Notes: generated by a model not told the origin, from the sequence alone. A stretch of DNA of 18,577 nt from RGIG4140 sp045635565 (GCA_045635565.1 JAZTVX010000081.1:1-18577), one strand, 5' to 3'. Numbered from the stretch's first letter, positions 1 through 7,884 are shown. Translations and numbers: made by a program.

Positions 1-1
1 T

Positions 2-2059
2 ATGAATGATACAGGCACGGGAAAAGAGTTATGTTTGGCTTGTCCGAATAGCCGACGGGTTGAAGGGAATGGCGAAAAAATATATTGTTCTAAATATTGT
101 ACCAATGGGTTTAGTTTTGCCGATACAAGCACAACGTGTCATGCCTGTTCGGATACAGCCAAAGGTGTTTGGTCTCTTATGGGTGGAGATGAAAATGCTC
201 AAAAATGTCTTGATTGTTCAGATAAACATTACTGGTTTCATACAGGTAATGGCGGGCAAAACAATTGTTCTACCATAAAATCTTGTTCGGAGGGGGAATA
301 TTATTATCCGACAAGAACAAAAATTTGCCATCAATGTAATCATAGTACTGGAACGGTTTCTAATCCGAGTTATCTCAGCTCATCATATGATAATTTTTTT
401 CAACAAATGATTGATACATGTAATAATTGCCCGAGTGAGGAAACACAAGCCCGTTGGTGGAACAGTAATGCCAAAAGATGTTTTATGGTATGTCAACAAG
501 AAGAAGCCACTTGTACAAATCCGACCACTTGCAAACGACAATTTCAAGGAATCAACGGTACATGTTACAGTTGTTCATATTCGGATAAGGTTGATATTGG
601 CAGTGATACGGATTTAGAAAATTTGTGTAAAGCCTGTGGACGGGAAAAACAAAATCAATATTGCATTATCAAAAATGTTTGTTCATCAACACAATTTAGA
701 GGGATAGATGGGAAATGTTATGAGTGTAGTGAACCCAAGTATGTTGAGGTATTAGATGAAGCCGATTCTCAATGTGCCACAAATTGTGCAACATATAAGA
801 CAGGTGATTATACCGGACGGGAAATTGAATCCGGTTACACTTTTTATGATTATAAAACACCGAAAAATATTTGTCGATTAAAGTGTAATGAAACAGATAC
901 AAGTGGTAATAAACTCTTTCAAGGAATCAACGGTACTTGCTATCTTTGTACAACAGATACACGGGTTAATGTTAAAGGTATAGAATGGTCTTTAAAAGAC
1001 GGAAGTCATTTTTATATCGGGGACAGAGGAGAAAGTGCTTGTAATACCTGTAATACAATTGATAATGACAATCCGGAAAACAATCAAATTGTGCGTAAAA
1101 GATACGAAACATATTGTATTTTAAACGAGGAATGTCCAGCCGAATATTTTAGAGATAACAACGGATATTGTTATCCGTGCAATCAACCCGGAAGACAAGT
1201 AGATGTGACAGAAGAAGAATGTAATAAATGTCCGACAACCCGTATATGGATGAAAGGCTGGCCTGGTGGCGGTGGAACATCAGAATCCTGTATCTTGGTT
1301 GAACCGGGGGTTAGTGGTGTCTGTAATGATATCGGAAATGCTGATTTCCCCGCCTATGATGATAGTGGGAATAAAATGTTACGGGATAATTTCGGTATTT
1401 GTCATGACTGCGATACAACAGCGGTTGTTCATGTCGGTCATCCGACATCAGGTAACCACAACCGTGGTACAGCCAAGCAACAATGTGTTCATTGCGGAAA
1501 CAGACATTATGACAATTACGGTAGTTGCTATATTGGATTATGTACAGATGGTATAACCTTTATCAATATAGGAGCCGGTTGCACACAATGCAGTACGACA
1601 ACAGCCCGTACGGAAATCCCTTTGGGTGTTGCAACGGAAGATAATTGTACGTCTTGCGATGGTAAGCGTGTCATGAAAACGGGCTCAACAGATGACAAGA
1701 ATTTAAAAGCCTATTGTGTGAAAAAATGTGTTGCCGGCGAGTTCCAAAAAACAGATGGTAAATGTTACACGGGCAGTAATGATTACGGAACCATCGGCAG
1801 TGATGAACAATCCAAAACGTTATGTCGAGAAAGTGGTCGTATTGCTTTTTCAAAACAAAATAATGGTATGACTGATTGGTATTGTTCACAAACGGCAACA
1901 GAAACGGAACATTTTATCAACCTATCAGGTCAACGATTGTCATGCACAGCCAATGATACCGAAATTCCCGACTCGCAAGATGCCCGAAATTTATGTACAC
2001 AATGCAGTGACCGTTATGTCGAAACAACAGGATATAAAATTATGTGCCGTAAGGGATAG
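2..2059 (+). CDS. Cysteine-rich repeat surface protein, 5' end outside window (partial)
   Basis: The frame is open from the first bases and ends at a TAG at 2057-2059. The first ATG at position 2 is followed by neither a signal peptide nor a membrane segment, and there is no room to see a ribosome site, so this is probably the 3' part of a longer gene. The 685 visible residues are packed with CxxC and single-Cys motifs. A recurring unit of the form F-[QR]-x-x-[ND]-G-x-C-[YH]-x-C occurs near residues 181, 232, 306, 383 and 460, with weaker copies near 503 and 581; several intervals are about 77 residues. This resembles the layout of eukaryotic growth-factor-receptor-like or Giardia VSP cysteine repeats, but it may be convergent. 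It is probably an extracellular disulfide-stabilised stalk or adhesin. The nearby pseudopilin-like gene at 4475 also combines an N-terminal anchor with Cys repeats, so the missing N-terminus may be of that type. The function is unknown. Confidence 0.8.
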   Translation: MNDTGTGKELCLACPNSRRVEGNGEKIYCSKYCTNGFSFADTSTTCHACSDTAKGVWSLMGGDENAQKCLDCSDKHYWFHTGNGGQNNCSTIKSCSEGEYYYPTRTKICHQCNHSTGTVSNPSYLSSSYDNFFQQMIDTCNNCPSEETQARWWNSNAKRCFMVCQQEEATCTNPTTCKRQFQGINGTCYSCSYSDKVDIGSDTDLENLCKACGREKQNQYCIIKNVCSSTQFRGIDGKCYECSEPKYVEVLDEADSQCATNCATYKTGDYTGREIESGYTFYDYKTPKNICRLKCNETDTSGNKLFQGINGTCYLCTTDTRVNVKGIEWSLKDGSHFYIGDRGESACNTCNTIDNDNPENNQIVRKRYETYCILNEECPAEYFRDNNGYCYPCNQPGRQVDVTEEECNKCPTTRIWMKGWPGGGGTSESCILVEPGVSGVCNDIGNADFPAYDDSGNKMLRDNFGICHDCDTTAVVHVGHPTSGNHNRGTAKQQCVHCGNRHYDNYGSCYIGLCTDGITFINIGAGCTQCSTTTARTEIPLGVATEDNCTSCDGKRVMKTGSTDDKNLKAYCVKKCVAGEFQKTDGKCYTGSNDYGTIGSDEQSKTLCRESGRIAFSKQNNGMTDWYCSQTATETEHFINLSGQRLSCTANDTEIPDSQDARNLCTQCSDRYVETTGYKIMCRKG

Positions 2060-2221
2060 TTGAGTGCTATAATAGTAAAATCAAGGAATGTCTTTTCTTT
2101 TTCATGATATTTTTAATATAAACGAAAGGTTTGTTTAAAAAAATGATTCAACATAAAAAGAGTGTTGAATTGTTAAATAAGATATGTTATAGAAAATTAT
2201 CATGAATAGATTGGATGGTTG
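2060..2221. other. AT-rich intergenic region
   Basis: No gene or clear intrinsic terminator is seen here. An isolated TATAAT at 2068-2073 has no matching -35 element. The only credible regulatory signal is the promoter at 2165-2193. Confidence 0.5.
2165..2193 (+). promoter_or_regulatory. Predicted sigma70-type promoter for the lectin-like/sulfotransferase pair
   Basis: TTGAAT (2165-2170), a 17-base spacer and TATAGA (2188-2193). The expected start of transcription is near 2200, about 20 bases before the ATG at 2222. Confidence 0.5.
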
Positions 2222-2836
2222 ATGAAACAGATTATTATTTTTGGATTATTTTTGATGTTGAGTTCTGTTAGTGTAGCATTAACTGTTTCACAACAACAAT
2301 TTGATGCCGATTTTTGTGTTAACGGATACGGGTCATCATGGGTCAATGCTTGTGTATGTTCTGAACCGACACAGTTTACGGGCATCTATTGTGACAATAG
2401 ATTGGGACCCGTCTGTCAGAAAAATCAGGATTGTCCAAATAATCAATTTTGTGCTATTTTTGCAAATGCTAACAAATGTGCACCACTCGTTGTGCGTCAT
2501 ACTGTAACTGATGAAAAAGGAACATTTGCCCTGTCGGATTATTTGTTGAATTACGATAGTGCTATTCAATTCTGTCAATCTCTGGGAGACGGATATCGAT
2601 TAGCAACTCGGGCTGATTTTGATTGTCAGGCAAGTGGACCGGCTTGTTTGGCGTTGTCCCGTATGCTCTTATTACAGGAAACATTTACAACGAGAGGTTT
2701 TTTTTGGTTGGATGAAAAAGATGAGAAAAATGCCTATTATGCTGATTTTAATGATGGAACGGTTTATTCTTGTTCGAAAAGCAATATTAAAACAACACAG
2801 GCATTATGTATCAAAGAACATAGGGATGATAAATGA
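2222..2836 (+). CDS. Secreted cysteine-rich protein with C-type-lectin-like/DUF1566-like C-terminal domain
   Basis: This is a 204-residue protein. Residues 1 to about 19 form a clear Sec signal peptide (Lys, hydrophobic core, small residues at SVA). A cysteine-rich section follows (Cys 32, 44, 46, 57, 65, 71, 77, 86) and looks like small knottin or EGF-like modules. Residues ~98-200 have the pattern of bacterial C-type-lectin-like or DUF1566-type domains: an 'A-x-x-F-C' helix with Cys118, 'G-Y-R-L-A-T-R-A-D-F', a 'FFWLDE' strand, and closing Cys184 and Cys196. The fold assignment is by pattern only. The ATG at 2222 was chosen because GGA at 2213-2215 is suitably spaced; a TTG directly upstream (2219) would add one residue. 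The stop overlaps the next start as ATGA, so the two genes are probably translationally coupled. It is likely exported and disulfide-bonded, and may bind glycan or protein. Confidence 0.75.
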   Translation: MKQIIIFGLFLMLSSVSVALTVSQQQFDADFCVNGYGSSWVNACVCSEPTQFTGIYCDNRLGPVCQKNQDCPNNQFCAIFANANKCAPLVVRHTVTDEKGTFALSDYLLNYDSAIQFCQSLGDGYRLATRADFDCQASGPACLALSRMLLLQETFTTRGFFWLDEKDEKNAYYADFNDGTVYSCSKSNIKTTQALCIKEHRDDK

Positions 2837-4353
2837 AAAAAAAATTAGTTGTTTTGGGTGTTTTTTGTCTGTTTTTCGGTTTAAGTTATTTTCTTCCGCT
2901 CAACATAATTGAACAAGAGTTGTTACAAATTAAAACGCATCAACCGTTTGATGTCAAAGTAAATCCTTATCGTAAAAATGAATTATCAGCCTTGATTCGT
3001 TTCGAATTATATGAGCCAGCCGTAATAACAATGTCAGTTAAGGGACGTGATAATGCTAATGATATTGTTCATACTTTTCCCGGAAAACATGTAAAACATG
3101 AAATACCCGTGTTAGGATTGTATCCTGATTATCAAAATCAGGTTGTTTTAACGGCAGATTACGGTGATAGGAAAGAACAATCAGTTGTATTTATTCGTCT
3201 GCCTAAAGTGTCAAAACGTAATTTATTTGTTGTTAAAACAAAAAAAGATGCCAAAGACAGATATCATTGGTTAAGTGACGGAATTGTTTTTGATGAAAAT
3301 GGTTGGTTAAGATTTTCCTTTGATGGAAATGGGATGATTGGGTATTGGTTTAATCATGAAGTAATTTTGGAATCCCGTACGGCTGGGTTATTTAGATATA
3401 CTCCGATTGGTAAATTTTTAAAACATTATTCTTTTCCGAAAGGATTTGTTTCTTTTTCACATGGTTTAGGGCAAAAACCGAATAAAAATTTTTTGGTTAT
3501 AGGCAGTTTTGCTGATTCATACATTATGACAAATGGTGAAAAGCAACAAACACATCGTGATCACATGATTGAAATTGATTATCAAACAGGAGAAGTTGTT
3601 AATACAATTGATTTTGCAGAATTGGTAAATCCTCATCGTTCTGTTATTGTACCGGAAGGACATGAAGATTACGGGTTGAATGATTGGTGTCATATCAATG
3701 GGATTGATTATGATGCAACGGATAATTCAATTGTGATTTCTTGTCGTCATGCCGGTATGATTAAAGTTAATGAAAAAACGAAAGAATTGATATGGATGGT
3801 TACACCTCGTAAAGGGTTTGAAAAATCCGGTCGTATGGGAGATGGAAAAGATATTCATCATAAAGTTCTGACAGCCGTTAATGCCAAAGGAAAGCCTTAT
3901 AAAGCATCTGTACAACGAGGTGAACAAAGAGTTCCGGACTTTAAATGGCCAACAAAAAATCATAATGTTCGTGTATTTAAAAACGGTGTTTTCGGATTAT
4001 TTGATAATTCCGGTCCGATCAATGATGAAACTGTTGTTACAACGCCGGATTCGTATGCTTCTTTGTATCGGATAGATAGTCAAAAACAGACAGTGCACCA
4101 TTTGTGGTTACAACCGCTGGGAGTTCGTTCAGATACGGGTTCATCGGTTGAATATAATGATAAAGAAAATGATGTCACGGTTTTTGTTTCGCAAATTTAT
4201 GATAAAAGTCAGCAACATATGTCGTATGCCGCTCTCATTCGTTATGATTTTGATACGCATGAAGAATTATTCCATGCCGTTATTTATCGAGGGGGTATGT
4301 CATGGTATTATTCATCAAATGAAGTTACGTCATTTTATCCGCCGACGCATTAA
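2833..4353 (+). CDS. Arylsulfate sulfotransferase (ASST)-like secreted beta-propeller protein
   Basis: This 506-residue protein begins with a hydrophobic signal or anchor segment (residues ~4-22). A short Ig-like N-terminal region (~35-120, containing N-P-Y and P-L-x-A-L-I-like features) precedes a beta-propeller-like body. The layout matches the periplasmic arylsulfotransferase family, which moves sulfate between phenolic compounds through a sulfo-histidine. Family-like segments visible are 'NDWCHINGIDYD' (H287), 'SCRHAGMIKV' (H306), 'KNHNVRVF' (H377) and 'GLFDN' (388-392). The arginine that commonly follows the FDN motif in ASSTs is not evident (FDNSGPIND), so activity on the usual substrates is uncertain. 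A distant propeller relative without sulfotransferase activity is possible. The start overlaps the upstream stop by ATGA, and AGGGA at 2822-2826 provides a ribosome site. Cys286 and Cys304 could form a disulfide. Confidence 0.7.
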   Translation: MKKKLVVLGVFCLFFGLSYFLPLNIIEQELLQIKTHQPFDVKVNPYRKNELSALIRFELYEPAVITMSVKGRDNANDIVHTFPGKHVKHEIPVLGLYPDYQNQVVLTADYGDRKEQSVVFIRLPKVSKRNLFVVKTKKDAKDRYHWLSDGIVFDENGWLRFSFDGNGMIGYWFNHEVILESRTAGLFRYTPIGKFLKHYSFPKGFVSFSHGLGQKPNKNFLVIGSFADSYIMTNGEKQQTHRDHMIEIDYQTGEVVNTIDFAELVNPHRSVIVPEGHEDYGLNDWCHINGIDYDATDNSIVISCRHAGMIKVNEKTKELIWMVTPRKGFEKSGRMGDGKDIHHKVLTAVNAKGKPYKASVQRGEQRVPDFKWPTKNHNVRVFKNGVFGLFDNSGPINDETVVTTPDSYASLYRIDSQKQTVHHLWLQPLGVRSDTGSSVEYNDKENDVTVFVSQIYDKSQQHMSYAALIRYDFDTHEELFHAVIYRGGMSWYYSSNEVTSFYPPTH

Positions 4354-4364
4354 AAAATATGCTG

Positions 4365-4406
4365 TTTATATTTTGTTTTTTTATCACTATAAAGATAAAA
4401 TATAAA
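4365..4406 (+). terminator. Possible AT-only hairpin terminator after the sulfotransferase-like gene
   Basis: TTTATATTTT (4365-4374) is complementary to AAAATATAAA (4397-4406) and is followed by TTTTCTTG. The inner part of the hairpin is irregular and contains no G+C-rich clamp, so it is weak as an intrinsic terminator. Confidence 0.3.
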
Positions 4407-4412
4407 TTTTTC

Positions 4413-4440
4413 TTGTATTCTTTTTAATAATATATATAAT
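4413..4440 (+). promoter_or_regulatory. Predicted promoter plus 5' UTR hairpin for the pseudopilin-like gene
   Basis: TTGTAT (4413-4418), a 16-base spacer and TATAAT (4435-4440). Immediately after it GTTCC-GTAAA-GGAAC (4441-4455) forms a perfect 5-bp hairpin in the leader. The in-frame ATG at 4439 lies inside the -10 element and so is unlikely to be used. Confidence 0.5.
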
Positions 4441-4474
4441 GTTCCGTAAAGGAACAGAAGTAAGGGATATCCAT

Positions 4475-5752
4475 ATGAAACAAAGGCATAAAATATTGCT
4501 TGAAAACGGTCGTGGTATGGTTGAAATACTGGGTGTGTTGGCTGTTATCGGTGTCCTTTCAATCGGTGGTCTTTACGGATATCAATATGCGTTACATAAA
4601 TATAATGCTAATAATATTATTCAAGATGCTTCATTAGCGGAGACGGATTTGTATGGCACACCTGATAATGAACCGTTTCCGTGGACGCCCATCGACAGAC
4701 AGTTACGTAGTGATAAGGTAATTGAAATCCATCGTGATAATGAAGGTGACGGTTATGTTCGTGTTCAGGATGTTGATGAGGCCGATTGTAAGCATATTTT
4801 AATGATGGCAAATCCGCCTCGTATGACGCTGTTTAGTGAAGACGGAAAACCATTTACACAATGTGCACAAGTTAATACGATTATTTTTGCATTTAATGGT
4901 ATGAGAGCCCCAGGTATCAATTGCGAAAGCGGATTTGATTGTATTAAAATGAATATGTATTGTGAACGCAATAATAAAGTTTGCAAAACATGTCCTGACG
5001 GATACAAAATCAATGATATGGCTGATGGATGTGATATTGTTTGTGATAACAATACACAAACAACGTGTGAATTAAATAAAACATATTGGTGTTGTGATAA
5101 AAATTTATTGTGTGGAGATGTTGTTGGTACATGTTTAGAATCGGATGGGTATTGTGAATACAAAGTAAATAAACAGGAAGTTGAAATAAAATCAGATTGT
5201 AGTTATACCATTTCTCAACAAACGCAGACGATTTATTCTGATTGTCAATATCGTATTGAAAATACGGCGACCGGTGCAAAATATACGCCAATTAAAGATT
5301 GTGCGAAAGGACAATATTGTAATTTAACATATTCGGATGATAAGTGTCAGAATGGATTAGTTAACGAAAGTACAGGAGTTATGTATGGTATATGTTCGGC
5401 ACATAATTTAGCTTTAACAAGTTGTCGTATTAAAACTGTCAGTAATCCGGTAAAAGTGCAAAAAGGTTGTCCGAGAGGACAATATTGTCGTTTAACGTAC
5501 CAAGATGAATCGTGTACAAAAGTAATTGAGGATAATAGCGGGACTCATGTGATGTATGGTGTTTGTTCTGCGTTATCAATGGCATACAACAGTTGTCCGG
5601 TTCAAAGTATGACTAATGCCGTAACAGCGATAAAACAATGTCCATTTACAAAGTATTGTCATTTGACGCATACGGATGAAGAATATACCATTCCCGTTAG
5701 CAATAATGGTGCAGAAAAATTATACGGGATTTGTAGAAAGAAAGGCATATAA
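4475..5752 (+). CDS. Pseudopilin-like protein with C-terminal cysteine-rich repeats
   Basis: The product is 425 residues. The N-terminus (residues 9-42) is a class III signal: ENG|RGMVEILGVLAVIG, with Gly12 before the cleavage site, Glu17 at mature position +5, and a ~20-residue hydrophobic helix. Prepilin peptidase should process it, and the helix would pack in a type IV pilus or type II secretion-like filament. The remainder is extracellular. After a Cys-rich middle (about residues 150-250), three tandem repeats of ~56-57 residues begin at Cys276, Cys332 and Cys389, each with 'C-x-x-x-x-Y-C-x-L-T' and ending 'YG-[IV]-C'. The ATG at 4475 was chosen because AAGGGA at 4462-4467 is well placed. 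The combination suggests a disulfide-rich surface appendage subunit or tip adhesin. The exact role is unknown. It is transcribed alone, with a terminator directly downstream. Confidence 0.8.
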   Translation: MKQRHKILLENGRGMVEILGVLAVIGVLSIGGLYGYQYALHKYNANNIIQDASLAETDLYGTPDNEPFPWTPIDRQLRSDKVIEIHRDNEGDGYVRVQDVDEADCKHILMMANPPRMTLFSEDGKPFTQCAQVNTIIFAFNGMRAPGINCESGFDCIKMNMYCERNNKVCKTCPDGYKINDMADGCDIVCDNNTQTTCELNKTYWCCDKNLLCGDVVGTCLESDGYCEYKVNKQEVEIKSDCSYTISQQTQTIYSDCQYRIENTATGAKYTPIKDCAKGQYCNLTYSDDKCQNGLVNESTGVMYGICSAHNLALTSCRIKTVSNPVKVQKGCPRGQYCRLTYQDESCTKVIEDNSGTHVMYGVCSALSMAYNSCPVQSMTNAVTAIKQCPFTKYCHLTHTDEEYTIPVSNNGAEKLYGICRKKGI

Positions 5753-5754
5753 AG

Positions 5755-5778
5755 AAAGGGCTTGATAAAAGCCCTTTT
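5755..5778. terminator. Bidirectional intrinsic terminator
   Basis: AAAGGGCT (5755-5762), loop TGATAAA, AGCCCTTT (5770-5777), then T-rich sequence on the plus strand and CTTTCTTTAT on the minus strand. It lies between the convergent genes ending at 5752 and 5796 and can serve both. Confidence 0.75.
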
Positions 5779-5795
5779 GAGTTGTTTTAGAAGTA

Positions 5796-6233
5796 TTATT
5801 GTGCTGCTGTTTTAGGTGCACAAATAGCATGCTTGGCAGGGTCTGCTTTTCCAAAGGAATTTAGGGCTCCACTTCGAGGATTGATAACACGGGCAACTGT
5901 ATTGCTGGTACTGACTTCGGTCCACGCAAAAACATTACCGGTATAGGCTCCGACAATATTGGGGCATGCTCCTTCTGATGTTCCCCCTAACCAACGATTT
6001 TCTTCGCTGATGTAACATAAATCCGTCAAGTTTCCCAATTTCATTTTTTGAGATTCGCACCAAGCAAAAGCACTCCACCAGTTCATACCAATAGCACTTA
6101 AACAATATTTTGTGCCATTTTTACCTTGAATAGGATAACCACCATCACATTCAGCCCAAGATGATGTTGATGCCAGAATGCAATAAAGAGTGGCAATTGC
6201 TGACAGCAGTAATGATTTTGATTTTATTGACAT
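5796..6233 (-). CDS. Small secreted protein with lectin-like (DUF1566-like) domain
   Basis: This 145-residue protein has a signal peptide (residues 1-27, ending SSWA before EC). The mature part has the same pattern as the C-terminal domain of the 2222 gene: 'MNWWSAFAWCESQKMKLGNLTDLC' (residues 50-73), Cys90, a 'VFAWTEV' strand (101-107) and closing 'HAICA' (Cys138). The mature protein has seven cysteines (29, 44, 59, 73, 90, 138 among those easily placed). Its start has AAAGGA about ten bases upstream on the minus strand. It is likely a periplasmic or surface one-domain lectin-like protein and a paralogue-type relative of its neighbour. No ligand can be named. Confidence 0.7.
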   Translation of the reverse strand: MSIKSKSLLLSAIATLYCILASTSSWAECDGGYPIQGKNGTKYCLSAIGMNWWSAFAWCESQKMKLGNLTDLCYISEENRWLGGTSEGACPNIVGAYTGNVFAWTEVSTSNTVARVINPRSGALNSFGKADPAKHAICAPKTAAQ

Positions 6234-6416
6234 AAGTTTTTTTTCCTTTGCATAACAATCTTGAATATATTTCTTTTATAACTTGTTTAATAAAAAATCA
6301 AATGAAAAATAAATAAAATCCGTTTCTAATCCCAAGAAAATTGTTAAATCTTTGATGAAAATTAAATATATGTCAAAGGATTCTGTTGTCGGATTATCTC
6401 AAAAAGCAATATTTAT
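6234..6416. other. AT-rich intergenic region between two minus-strand secreted genes
   Basis: I see no gene here. A minus-strand TTGACA (complement of 6374-6379) has no -10 element at normal spacing, and a minus-strand TATAAA further down has only a weak -35. Promoters are possible but not convincing. Confidence 0.3.
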
Positions 6417-7052
6417 TTACCATTTACGACATTTTTTTGTTGTTTTGGCATAAGATTCCGGTGTATCAATAGCACTGTTCTTTTCATTGATTTTTTTGTT
6501 AATGTGTTTGAGAAGTGGTTCAATTTGTTTTTGTATCATTTTAAATTGTTTATCCTTAATTCGTTCGGCATTGGTACGGGAATTGGTATATTCCGGTTTT
6601 AATTGACTGACGATTTGTTTTAATTCACGATCAATGTCCGGTTTGAAAAATATCATGGCTTGTTGAGATACGGCAACATGATAATCCTCATGTTCTTTAA
6701 TAACTTTATAATTGCATGAATTTTTAGGATATTTTTTATCGATGTAAACGTCGATTTCATCAAAGCCTAAATAAAAATTGATTTCGGAGATTGTTGCACA
6801 ATATTGCTTGCCGTTTGATTGTATAGTTGATTTTCCACCCATATTTAAACGCAGATTGGCAACAGTTAATCCCAACATATTCGGGTTTCGTGTTTTCGCA
6901 AATCTTTCAAATTCTTTTCTGGAACGGGTATGATCATATTTTACTTGTCCTTTTTCAACAACAATATTCATTTTGATATCATGTTGTGAGCAGATAGCAT
7001 TTGCATTTAATGATAAAAAAAGACATAATAATAGCAGAAATGATTTTTTCAT
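6417..7052 (-). CDS. Putative secreted zinc metalloprotease (HExxH), family uncertain
   Basis: This 211-residue protein has a classic signal peptide (MKKS, hydrophobic residues 5-15, NANA near 16-19). The sequence 'KEHEDYHVAV' gives His121-Glu122-x-x-His125, the HExxH signature of zinc-dependent metallopeptidases, set in a predicted helix ('VIKEHEDYHVAVSQQAMIFF'). Four cysteines (about residues 21, 85, 112 and 208) could form two disulfides. The layout, small and secreted with a beta-rich N-half before the HExxH helix, resembles the DUF922-type predicted secreted Zn proteases, but I cannot confirm the family. The C-terminal third is Lys-rich and helical. The start is supported by GGAGG (7059-7063, minus strand) six bases from the ATG. 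The third zinc ligand is not identified, so proteolytic activity is an inference from one motif. Confidence 0.65.
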   Translation of the reverse strand: MKKSFLLLLCLFLSLNANAICSQHDIKMNIVVEKGQVKYDHTRSRKEFERFAKTRNPNMLGLTVANLRLNMGGKSTIQSNGKQYCATISEINFYLGFDEIDVYIDKKYPKNSCNYKVIKEHEDYHVAVSQQAMIFFKPDIDRELKQIVSQLKPEYTNSRTNAERIKDKQFKMIQKQIEPLLKHINKKINEKNSAIDTPESYAKTTKKCRKW

Positions 7053-7072
7053 TGTTCGCCTCCATTATGACC

Positions 7073-7101
7073 ATTGTAGCAAAAAAGGATTAAAAATGCA
7101 A
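7073..7101 (-). promoter_or_regulatory. Predicted promoter of the HExxH gene, overlapping the xth start
   Basis: On the minus strand: TTGCAT (complement of 7096-7101), 17 bases, then TGC-TACAAT with an extended -10 (complement of 7073-7078). Transcription would start near 7066. The -35 element covers the ATG of the divergent xth gene. Confidence 0.6.
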
Positions 7102-7884
7102 ATAGTTTCATGGAATGTTGCTTCGATACGGGCTCGATTGCCTCTTTTAACTACGTTTTTATCAGAACAACAGCCTGATGTTGTTTTTTTGCAAGAGATA
7201 AAAGCAATGCAGGATAATTTTCCTTTTTCTGAATTGGAGAAAAACGGCTATGTTGGATGTATTCATGGTCAAAAAGGGTTTAACGGTGTTGCTGTTTTAT
7301 CTAAAAAACGTCTTCATAGTCAGGTTAATCAGTTGCCTGATTTATCAACTGATAATCAAGCCCGTTTTATTCAATTGGAAGATGATCATTTTATCTATAT
7401 GTCTGTTTATGTACCAAACGGTAATCCACCTATTAACCATTTGGATGATACATCACGTTTGGTATATAAATTGGAATGGATGCAGGCACTCAATACACAT
7501 TTAAGACAATTGAGTCATCAGGCAAAACCTGTAATTTTAGGTGGTGATTTTAATGTTATTGCACATGATAATGATGTTTATGATGCACGGATTTTTCAAG
7601 GGAATGCACTGATTGTGCCATCTGTTCGGGAACGTTTTTTCGAATTGGAAAAAATACCACTTATCAATACATTGCGTTATTTTAGTCCTCATGAAACGCT
7701 TTATTCATTTTGGGATTTTCAACAAGGAGCCGCACGTCGTAACATGGGGATGTTGTTGGATTATATTTTTGTGAGTCCGATTTTGAAAAATAAATTGCGT
7801 TCCTCTGGCATTTATAAGCAATATCGATTTATGGAAAAACCGTCAGATCATGCTCCGGTTTACTGTTTTTTAGACGAATTTTAA
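7096..7884 (+). CDS. xth: Exodeoxyribonuclease III / AP endonuclease (ExoA/Xth family)
   Basis: This 262-residue enzyme of the Mg-dependent endonuclease/exonuclease/phosphatase fold acts in base-excision repair, incising at abasic sites and removing 3' blocking groups in the cytoplasm. All family motifs are present at almost the same positions as in E. coli Xth: Asn7 (SWNVAS), Glu34 (LQEIK), Tyr105 (YVPNG), Asp151 and Asn153 (GGDFNV), Asp222 (LDYIFVS), and Asp251-His252 (SDHAPV). The ATG at 7096 was chosen because the protein then begins exactly at the conserved M-x-I-x-SWN and AGGA (7086-7089) precedes it; upstream in-frame sequence runs into the divergent gene's start. Its last four bases overlap the convergent small gene at 7881. 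Confidence 0.95.
   Translation: MQIVSWNVASIRARLPLLTTFLSEQQPDVVFLQEIKAMQDNFPFSELEKNGYVGCIHGQKGFNGVAVLSKKRLHSQVNQLPDLSTDNQARFIQLEDDHFIYMSVYVPNGNPPINHLDDTSRLVYKLEWMQALNTHLRQLSHQAKPVILGGDFNVIAHDNDVYDARIFQGNALIVPSVRERFFELEKIPLINTLRYFSPHETLYSFWDFQQGAARRNMGMLLDYIFVSPILKNKLRSSGIYKQYRFMEKPSDHAPVYCFLDEF

Noticed and set aside
181..2050. CRISPR-like repetition
   Set aside because: The repetition is at protein level, with irregular spacing and no identical DNA repeat-spacer units.
2068..2073. TATAAT as promoter of the 2222 gene
   Set aside because: No -35 element lies at 15-19 bases; the 2165-2193 pair is better and nearer.
4439..4474. Upstream in-frame ATG for the pseudopilin-like gene
   Set aside because: It overlaps the TATAAT -10 box and would add 12 residues before a leader that is already complete; the ATG at 4475 has AAGGGA.
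4765..5291. Minus-strand open frames opposite the pseudopilin-like gene
   Set aside because: They lack ribosome sites and protein-like composition and lie opposite a well-supported gene; they are shadows.
6973..7095. N-terminal extension of the exonuclease III frame
   Set aside because: It runs into the divergent gene's signal-peptide region, has no family similarity, and the conserved start M-x-I-x-SWN is at 7096.
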